DNA from: Bacteroidota bacterium
Lineage (GTDB): Bacteria > Bacteroidota > Bacteroidia > Bacteroidales > UBA6013
Direction of reading: 5' to 3'
Assembly (NCBI GenBank): GCA_020048645.1
Contig: JAIFMG010000109.1
Span: 1 to 39,999, forward strand
DNA: 39,999 bases
In this document: positions 34,856 to 39,999 of the stretch, in pieces
Layout: each line of letters starts with the position of its first letter
Numbering within the stretch: position 1 is the stretch's first letter
The notes under the pieces: model-generated
What the model was told of the DNA's origin: nothing
What the model saw: only the letters and a program-made list of their open reading frames with translations
Database searches by the model: none
Made by a program: the position numbers and the translations under genes

Positions 34856-35989
34856 ATGAAAAAGATAATGTTCTCGCTGTTGGGCCTCGCGCTGCTGGCC
34901 TTGTTCGTCTCGGTCATCGTCTTCCTCTGGAAAAAGGACCAGGCGCCTCCCGTGGTGTTCCAGACCATCTCGCCGGAAAAGATGAACATCGTCAACAAGA
35001 CCGTGGCCACCGGTTCGGTGGTGCCCCGCAAGGAAATCGAGCTCAAGCCCACCGTCTCGGGCATCGTGCAGGAGCTGTACGTCGAGCCCGGCGACCGCGT
35101 GCAGGTGGGCGACCTGATCGCCAAGATCCGCATCATCCCCGACATGGTATCGCTCAACAACGCCGAGTCGAGGGTGCGCCGGGCCCAGATCTCGCTTGAG
35201 GACGCGCAGCAGGCCTTCGACCGCCAGAAGGGCCTCTTCGACCAGAAGGTCATTCCCGTGGCCGACTTCCTGCCCTTCGAGGTGGCCCTCAAGAACGCCC
35301 GCGAGGAGCTGGCCTCCGCCCAGGACAACCTGGCCCTGGTCAAGGAAGGCGCCACGGCCCGCAGCGGACAGGCCGCGAACACCATCATCCGCTCGACCAT
35401 CAGCGGAACCGTCCTCGACGTGCCCATCGAGATCGGCAACTCCGTCATCGAGCGCAACACCTTCAACGACGGCACCACCGTGGCCGTGGTGGCCGACATG
35501 GGCGACATGGTCTTCGAGGGCAACGTCGATGAGACCGAGGTCGGCAAGCTCAGCCCCGGCATGAACCTGCGCCTTTCCATCGGCGCGCTCGAGAACTTCG
35601 ACTTCGACGCCAAGCTCGAGTACATCTCGCCCAAGGGAACCGACGTCAGCGGGGCCATCCAGTTCCAGATCAAGGCCAGCGTCGTGGTGCCCGACACCGT
35701 CTTCATCCGCGCCGGATACAGCGCCAACGCCGACATCGTGCTCGACAGCCGCGACAGCGTCCTGGCCATCAGCGAGGGCCTGCTGCGCTTCGGCGAGCAA
35801 GATTCTGTCTATGTGGAGGTCGAGACCGAGCCGCAGGTCTTCGAGAAACGCCTGGTGCAGGTCGGCCTTTCGGACGGCATCAACATCGAAGTGCTCGGCG
35901 GCATCGGCCCCGACGACAAGCTCAAAGGCCCGCCCCAGGAGGCGGAGGGCCAAGGCGGAGGGCCCGGCGGCGGAATGCGCCGGCGATAG
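34856..35989 (+). CDS. MacA/HlyD-type periplasmic adaptor
   Basis: This 377-residue membrane-fusion protein has one N-terminal membrane anchor (about 4-23), a lipoyl-like half motif ([22 protein letters not shown] with [16 protein letters not shown]), a helical hairpin (about 95-150), the second lipoyl half ([19 protein letters not shown]) and beta-barrel domains, ending in a Gly-rich, Arg-rich tail. It links the permeases to the TolC-like channel. It is the last gene of the operon, while in many MacAB loci the adaptor comes first. A hairpin terminator follows after 24 bases. Confidence 0.93.
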   Translation: MKKIMFSLLGLALLALFVSVIVFLWKKDQAPPVVFQTISPEKMNIVNKTVATGSVVPRKEIELKPTVSGIVQELYVEPGDRVQVGDLIAKIRIIPDMVSLNNAESRVRRAQISLEDAQQAFDRQKGLFDQKVIPVADFLPFEVALKNAREELASAQDNLALVKEGATARSGQAANTIIRSTISGTVLDVPIEIGNSVIERNTFNDGTTVAVVADMGDMVFEGNVDETEVGKLSPGMNLRLSIGALENFDFDAKLEYISPKGTDVSGAIQFQIKASVVVPDTVFIRAGYSANADIVLDSRDSVLAISEGLLRFGEQDSVYVEVETEPQVFEKRLVQVGLSDGINIEVLGGIGPDDKLKGPPQEAEGQGGGPGGGMRRR

Positions 35990-36013
35990 TCCTGGGCCAA
36001 ACATCGTCCAAGG

Positions 36014-36053
36014 GCCGCCACCTCGCGCGACGGGGTGGCGGCTCGCGTTTTTT
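36014..36053 (+). terminator. Intrinsic terminator of the exporter operon
   Basis: GCCGCCACC (36014-36022) pairs with GGTGGCGGC (36034-36042) around an 11-base loop, followed within six bases by six T residues (36048-36053). Confidence 0.8.
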
Positions 36054-36055
36054 GC

Positions 36056-36063
36056 TAATTTTG
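36056..36063 (+). promoter_or_regulatory. -7 element for panB
   Basis: TAATTTTG fits TAnnTTTG exactly and lies 72 bases before the panB ATG, right after the preceding terminator. No clear TTTG is present at -33. Confidence 0.45.
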
Positions 36064-36135
36064 CTCGAAGCCGCCGCAAAGGGTGGCTTTTCGCTTTGGT
36101 GCCAGATTCCTCATCTTTCCCAAAAAAACAAGCCT

Positions 36136-36957
36136 ATGTCAGTTGCCAACTCCACCAACGTCAAGCGCGTGACCACCCACGTCTTGCAGGCCATGAAGCT
36201 CAAGGGCGAGAAGATCTCGATGCTGACGGCCTACGACTACTCGATGGCCAAGCTGGTCGATAGCGCCGGCATCGACGTCATCCTGGTGGGCGACTCGGCC
36301 TCCAACGTCATGGCCGGCCACCAGACCACGCTGCCCATCACCCTCGACCAGATGATCTACCACGGCGCCTCGGTCGTCCGGGCCGTCGAGCGGGCCCTGG
36401 TGGTCGTGGACATGCCCTTCGGGACCTACCAGGGCAACTCGAAGGAAGCCCTGGCCTCGGCCATCCGCATCATGAAGGAGACTGGCGCCGGGGCCGTGAA
36501 GCTCGAAGGCGGCTCCGAAATCCTCGAGTCCGTCGGGCGCATCCTCTCGGCGGGCATCCCCGTCATGGGCCACCTCGGGCTTACCCCCCAGTCTATCAAC
36601 AAGTTCGGCACCTACGCCGTGCGCGCCAAGAAGGACGCCGAGGCCCAGAAGCTGCTCGAGGACGCCCACCTGCTGGCCGAGGCCGGCTGCTTTTCCATCG
36701 TGCTCGAAAAGATCCCCGCCCAACTGGCCCAGAAGGTGGCCGAGGAAGTCAAGGTGCCCTTCATCGGCATCGGCGCCGGCCCGGGCGTCGATGGGCAGGT
36801 GCTGGTCATCCACGACATGCTCGGCCTCACCCAGGAGTTCTCGCCCCGCTTCCTGCGCCGCTACCACAACCTGGCCGACGAGATCAAGGGCGCCGTGGCG
36901 CGCTACGTGGCCGACGTGCGGGCACGCGAGTTCCCCAACGAGCAGGAGCAGTATTGA
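36136..36957 (+). CDS. panB: 3-methyl-2-oxobutanoate hydroxymethyltransferase
   Basis: This 273-residue enzyme adds a hydroxymethyl group from methylenetetrahydrofolate to 2-oxoisovalerate, giving ketopantoate, the first step of pantothenate and coenzyme A synthesis. Family marks are [57 protein letters not shown] and [15 protein letters not shown]; the acidic residues in the second and third stretches bind Mg2+. A frame from 36052 overlaps the promoter, so the ATG at 36136 is used. panC and panD are not adjacent. It is the last GC-rich core gene before the composition change. Confidence 0.95.
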   Translation: MSVANSTNVKRVTTHVLQAMKLKGEKISMLTAYDYSMAKLVDSAGIDVILVGDSASNVMAGHQTTLPITLDQMIYHGASVVRAVERALVVVDMPFGTYQGNSKEALASAIRIMKETGAGAVKLEGGSEILESVGRILSAGIPVMGHLGLTPQSINKFGTYAVRAKKDAEAQKLLEDAHLLAEAGCFSIVLEKIPAQLAQKVAEEVKVPFIGIGAGPGVDGQVLVIHDMLGLTQEFSPRFLRRYHNLADEIKGAVARYVADVRAREFPNEQEQY

Positions 36958-36973
36958 GCCCAAGCAGGCCAAA

Positions 36974-37037
36974 CAGCCCCTAGCCCAGTTGGTAGAGCAA
37001 CAGGCTGAAAACCAAGGTTCTCAATCCCCCAAGGCTG
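36974..37037 (+). pseudogene. Broken tRNA-Phe(GAA)-like sequence
   Basis: TAGCCCAGTTGGTAGAGCA (36981-36999) is an almost canonical tRNA D-arm, with one mismatch in its stem. It is followed by the anticodon loop CTGAAAA, which would carry GAA (Phe). CAGCC (36974) and GGCTG (37033-37037) can form a five-pair acceptor stem. The 3' half of the anticodon stem is unpaired beyond two bases, the T-loop reads TTCTCAATC instead of TTCGAATC with no proper T-stem, and total length is about 64 rather than 73-76. This fits a tRNA that has lost about ten bases. It lies 16 bases after panB, at the point where composition changes. Confidence 0.5.
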
Positions 37038-37061
37038 CCCATTTCGGGCAGTCTTTTTTTT
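37035..37061 (+). terminator. Strong intrinsic terminator after panB / tRNA remnant
   Basis: CTGCCC (37035-37040) pairs with GGGCAG (37046-37051) around ATTTC; TC and eight T residues follow (37054-37061). It overlaps the end of the tRNA-like remnant, the usual arrangement for tRNA genes with their own terminator, and also serves panB. Confidence 0.85.
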
Positions 37062-37091
37062 GCCCGGCGGTTCGCCCGACGCAGGCCTAGC

Positions 37092-37222
37092 GCAGGTTTT
37101 CCCCTTGGCCATCAAGGGCTTGGGGCTGGCCAAAGCCGTACCCGGCCACAGCCTGTCCAACGGTCAGAAAAAAGTGCCAATGCGCTTGCTTTTCCGAGAC
37201 ATAGTTTGTAGCTTTGGCTATC
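37092..37222. repeat. Direct repeat copy A, upstream of the GNAT gene
   Basis: This 131-base segment aligns with 38081-38211 in the same orientation. By eye about five in six positions agree, and the last ~68 (from 37155, GTCCAACGGTCAG to GCTTTGGCTATC) differ at only a few places. Weaker similarity may reach back to about 37069. It is GC-rich at its left end and lies between the tRNA remnant and the AT-rich GNAT gene. Confidence 0.85.
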
Positions 37223-37323
37223 TTGCTTCATAGGTGGGTAATATTTGAAAAACAGGCCAGTCTGCAAATTGCTTTTGAAACACAAGTTGAAAAAACGATA
37301 AATTTTAAACCTTTGTAGCGAAA

Positions 37324-37902
37324 ATGGTAGAAACGAAAAGACTTGTATTAAAGCCTTTGACCTACGAGCAGTTGGTAAAATATACCAAATGCGATAACTC
37401 GTTGGAAGAAGAATTGAATTTGAACAAAACATCTAGAATAATTTCTGATGAGTTAAAAGAGGCCTTGGAAAACACAATACTTCCGAATGTGGCTGATACG
37501 TCAAAGAATTACTTGTACTCTACCCTCTGGACAGCCATAACAAAGGCCGACAACAAAATGGTTGGGGACTTGTGTATTGTAGGCGAACCCAATGCAAAGG
37601 GTGAAATTGAAATTGGTTATGGGACATATGACGAATTTCAGGGAATGGGTTACATGACCGAAATTGTTGGAGGTATTGTTGAATGGGCAAAAACTCAATT
37701 GATGGTTAAGTCAATACTAGCCTCAACCGAAAAAACAAATGTAGCATCGTTTAAAGTTCTGCAAAAGAACAACTTCGTAAAAATTAGTGAATATGAATGC
37801 TTGTTGAACTGGAAATTAGAACTATTGGCAAAAAACGACGATAAGTCAAAATTAGAAAATGCACCACAAGTGTCAGACAAAACAATAGAAGACAAGGGAT
37901 AA
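37324..37902 (+). CDS. GNAT-family N-acetyltransferase (RimJ/RimL-like)
   Basis: This 192-residue protein has the RimJ/RimL-type GNAT fold: TKRLVLKPLTYEQLVKY at the start, MVGDLCIVGEPN and EIEIGYGTYDEFQGMGYMTEIVGGI covering strand 4 and the acetyl-CoA pyrophosphate loop (GMGYMTE), then ASTEKTNVASFKVLQKNNF in the last helix-strand. It would transfer an acetyl group to an amine of a protein, small molecule or antibiotic; the target is unknown. The C-terminal 25 residues are polar and probably disordered. The gene is AT-rich compared with the core and lies between direct repeats A and B, suggesting it was acquired as a cassette. The 101 bases between copy A and the start are AT-rich and probably hold its promoter. 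Confidence 0.85.
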   Translation: MVETKRLVLKPLTYEQLVKYTKCDNSLEEELNLNKTSRIISDELKEALENTILPNVADTSKNYLYSTLWTAITKADNKMVGDLCIVGEPNAKGEIEIGYGTYDEFQGMGYMTEIVGGIVEWAKTQLMVKSILASTEKTNVASFKVLQKNNFVKISEYECLLNWKLELLAKNDDKSKLENAPQVSDKTIEDKG

Positions 37903-37951
37903 AAGAGGTACTCCGCGAGGGTTGAACAGCAAAGTGGCTTGCATAAGGTGG

Positions 37952-38001
37952 ATCCGCGAGCCAGGGTTTACCTCCGTTGGGAGGAAGGAAGCCCCGCGGA
38001 T
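37952..38001. other. GC-rich stem-loop region after the GNAT gene
   Basis: ATCCGCG (37952-37958) pairs with CGCGGAT (37995-38001), enclosing a second small hairpin CCTCC/GGAGG (37971-37984). There is no T-run. The GC-rich stretch from about 37905 to 38211 contrasts sharply with the AT-rich genes on both sides; within the 452-base gap between genes it and repeat B are the only features seen. Confidence 0.4.
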
Positions 38002-38080
38002 GTACGATTTGCCCCGCGTCGTTCAAAGCCAGATTGGCGAGCTTTCCTTGCCTGCGCGATTCCGCCCAGCGCCCCCCAAA

Positions 38081-38211
38081 GCAGGCTTTGCCATTGACCA
38101 TCAAGGGCTTGGACTTGCCAGAGTCGCATTCGACCCCAGCTTGTCCAACGGTCAGAAGAAAAGTGCCAACGCGCTTGCTTTTCCGAGGCATAGTTTGTAG
38201 CTTTGGCTATC
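38081..38211. repeat. Direct repeat copy B, upstream of the restriction-modification gene
   Basis: The second copy of the 131-base repeat starts 989 bases after copy A and has the same orientation. As with copy A, an AT-rich gene follows it. On its minus strand a frame is open from 38191 to 37784 with start MPRKSKRVGTFLL; in copy A the matching frame (MSRKSKRIGTFF) is broken by one missing base in the A-run. Confidence 0.85.
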
Positions 38212-38354
38212 GTCAATTTCGAACACCCGATACAAGTTACTTTTGGGTAGGAATTGAAGAGGGAGGAAGGGATGACCTTGTGGGCAATCAAAATGGCGAA
38301 ATAAATACAGCTCAACCAAAAACTTATAATTTAGCAGCGATTAAAATACGAGCA

Positions 38355-39914
38355 ATGTCGAAACAGAGCATCAACAATTACTACAATAAAATCAGCCAAT
38401 ACAGACGGTTTGGCGGAACTCGAAACGAAACAAGTGTTCGACGCGCTTTTGCTAATTTATTGGAAGACTACTGTTTGCCAAAAAACTTGATTTTGGTTGA
38501 CGAAGTTCAATTAAAAAATTCCGCCAAACGACCGGACGGAACCGTAAAAGATGCCTTGCAATTGGATTGGGGTTTTTGGGAAAGCAAAGACCAAAAAGAT
38601 GATCTCGACGAAGAAATCAGTAAAAAAATCGCAATCGGATACCCGATTTTCAATATTCTGTTTGAAAATTCGGAACAAATTGTACTCTTGCAACAAGGCG
38701 AAGAAGTGATGCGCGGCGAAATGGCCAATGCCGATTTTTTGCATCGTGTATTGACCGCTTTTGTTGAATACCAGCGACCCGAAATCAAAGAATTTCATAC
38801 AGCAGTCGAGAAATTCAAAGAAGATATTCCCGACATTGTGGAAGCACTTCGTGCGATGATTGAAGCCCAAGACGAGAAAAATCCGGATTTCAGAGTTCAA
38901 CGAGAAAAATTTTGGAATGTGTGCCGCGAAAGCATCAACCCTGAAATTTCGGCTTTCGATATTCGGGAGATGCTGATACAGCATATTCTTACAGCCGAGA
39001 TATTTGACACCATTTTCGGCAGCAGCCATTTTCACCGCGAAAACAACATTGCGCGAGAATTAGAAACCGTAATCAACACGTTTTTTGTCGGCAAAGTGCG
39101 CCGCGACACCTTGTCAGCCGTTGACAATTACTACAAGGCAATAAAAGCCGAAGCAGCACGGATAGACAACCATCACGAAAAGCAAAAATTCCTGAAAGTC
39201 ATTTACGAAACTTTTTACAAGGCCTACAACCCCAAAGGAGCAGACCGTTTAGGAGTGGTTTACACGCCCAACGAAATTGTGAAATTCATGGTGGAAAGCA
39301 CTGATTATTTGCTCGAAAAACATTTCGGTAAAAATCTTGCTGACAGAAACGTGCAAATACTCGACCCTGCGACAGGCACCGGCACATTTATTACCGAAAT
39401 CATTGAACAAATACCGCCAAAATACCTCAAGCACAAATACCAAAACGAAATACATTGCAACGAATTGGCAATTTTGCCTTATTACATTGCCAACCTGAAC
39501 ATAGAGTTTACTTACCAACAAAAAATGGGCGAATACGAAGCTTTCGAGAACATCGTATTTGTGGATACTTTGGACAATTTGGGCTTCGATTTCATTGGTA
39601 AGCAACAAACTATGTTTGCCATGACCAGCGAAAACCTCGCACGCATAAAAAATCAAAACAGCAAAAAGATTTCGGTCATCATTGGCAATCCGCCCTACAA
39701 TGCCAACCAGATGAACGAAAACGACAACAACAAAAACCGCGAATATCCTCAAATAGACAAACGCATTAAAGACACCTACATTCACCACAGCACCGCACAG
39801 AAAACCAAGGTGTACGATATGTACGCAAGGTTTCTGCGTTGGTCGAGCGACAGACTGGACAAAAATGGGATCATTGCGCTAATAACCAACCGCTCATATA
39901 TTGATAGCAGGTAA
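38355..39914 (+). CDS. Type ISP/IIG restriction-modification enzyme, truncated
   Basis: This 519-residue product is the N-terminal part of a combined nuclease-methyltransferase. Residues 1-110 resemble the PD-(D/E)XK nuclease domain of such enzymes, with RPDG (59-62) and WESKD (75-79). A helical linker follows. The adenine-N6 methyltransferase core has motif I DPATGTGTF (337-345) and motif IV NPPY (445-448). Known relatives run on for several hundred residues; after NRSFIDSR they continue with TFDGFRK. Here the frame stops directly after NRSYIDSR, so part of the methyltransferase and the target-recognition region are missing. The product is probably inactive unless the lost part lies elsewhere. 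The start ATG at 38355 gives the family N-terminus. Composition is AT-rich. Confidence 0.88.
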   Translation: MSKQSINNYYNKISQYRRFGGTRNETSVRRAFANLLEDYCLPKNLILVDEVQLKNSAKRPDGTVKDALQLDWGFWESKDQKDDLDEEISKKIAIGYPIFNILFENSEQIVLLQQGEEVMRGEMANADFLHRVLTAFVEYQRPEIKEFHTAVEKFKEDIPDIVEALRAMIEAQDEKNPDFRVQREKFWNVCRESINPEISAFDIREMLIQHILTAEIFDTIFGSSHFHRENNIARELETVINTFFVGKVRRDTLSAVDNYYKAIKAEAARIDNHHEKQKFLKVIYETFYKAYNPKGADRLGVVYTPNEIVKFMVESTDYLLEKHFGKNLADRNVQILDPATGTGTFITEIIEQIPPKYLKHKYQNEIHCNELAILPYYIANLNIEFTYQQKMGEYEAFENIVFVDTLDNLGFDFIGKQQTMFAMTSENLARIKNQNSKKISVIIGNPPYNANQMNENDNNKNREYPQIDKRIKDTYIHHSTAQKTKVYDMYARFLRWSSDRLDKNGIIALITNRSYIDSR

Positions 39915-39999
39915 CTATTTAGGTCATCTCGCATTTGACGGAAAGGAAGTTGTGGCCGTCAAAAGTGTTTTTGAGCTCCCTGAAAATGTTTCTTCCCTG
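39915..39999 (+). other. Foreign-looking sequence beyond the truncation
   Basis: After the stop the frame beginning at 39901 stays open to the window edge and reads NYLGHLAFDGKEVVAVK and onward. It does not continue the methyltransferase and I do not recognise it. Base composition is slightly richer in GC. It may be the beginning of an inserted element or another gene. Confidence 0.4.

Noticed and set aside
29904..36079. Very long minus-strand frames (776 codons at 29904-32234, 430 at 32235-33527, 928 at 33293-36079)
   Set aside because: They lie opposite five clearly recognised exporter genes and are rich in Val, Gly, Asp, Leu and His, as produced by reading GC-rich codons on the other strand.
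36974..37037. A functional tRNA-Phe gene
   Set aside because: The anticodon stem pairs at only two positions, the T-arm cannot form and the length is about ten bases short.
37062..38211. Integron attC sites as an explanation for repeats A and B
   Set aside because: No conserved core such as GTTRRRY and its inverse at the ends, the possible pairings in copy A are not kept in copy B, and no integrase gene is in view.
37977..38354. An N-terminal extension of the restriction-modification protein reaching back to 37977
   Set aside because: The added part runs through the repeat and has no similarity to the family; the ATG at 38355 gives the known N-terminus.

Overview
The window looks like a chromosomal segment of a Bacteroidota bacterium, perhaps of a GC-rich Saprospiria- or Cytophagia-like lineage. 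Supporting this are promoters of the TAnnTTTG type (2418, 16316, 36056), the general lack of Shine-Dalgarno sequences, TPR-fused signalling proteins, a propeller protein ending in a type IX secretion-like sorting domain, and a menaquinone methyltransferase beside a bd oxidase. No rRNA gene, intact tRNA, CRISPR array or complete insertion sequence was seen.

Left part (1-11.3 kb). A TPR sensor histidine kinase (minus) diverges from an SLC45-like MFS transporter (plus). The transporter meets, across a long palindromic terminator, a minus-strand run read as Sir2-like protein, DoxX, purine nucleoside phosphorylase, YgjP-type metalloprotein, and a 1416-residue protein with both terminal domains of contractile injection system (CIS) tape-measure proteins. 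No other CIS gene is in the window. The last two genes are visibly less GC-rich than the first three.

Middle (11.4-36.96 kb). This is GC-rich core genome. It holds a TPR-SpoIIE phosphatase, a DUF445 protein, a single-domain response regulator, a Wzx-like flippase, a YbaK-type tRNA deacylase, RuvX, peptide deformylase, MenG/UbiE, a SUMF1-like secreted protein and cytochrome bd oxidase CydAB. After these come a seven-repeat FG-GAP propeller protein, a small membrane protein, Era, an aldo/keto reductase, a STAS-like protein and a DUF1338 (HglS-like) enzyme. A five-gene MacAB-TolC-type exporter operon (TolC, ATPase, two FtsX-type permeases, adaptor) and PanB close the region.

Right part (36.97-40 kb). 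Just after panB lies a broken tRNA-Phe-like sequence with a strong terminator. Composition then changes: AT-rich genes alternate with GC-rich spacers. Two imperfect ~131-bp direct repeats, 989 bp apart, bracket a GNAT acetyltransferase gene. Beyond the second copy is the N-terminal part of a type ISP/IIG restriction-modification enzyme, cut by a stop right after a segment that continues in relatives. This looks like the edge of a variable, defence-type island.

The two most notable signals are the isolated CIS tape-measure-like gene and the repeat-bracketed GNAT cassette beside the tRNA remnant.
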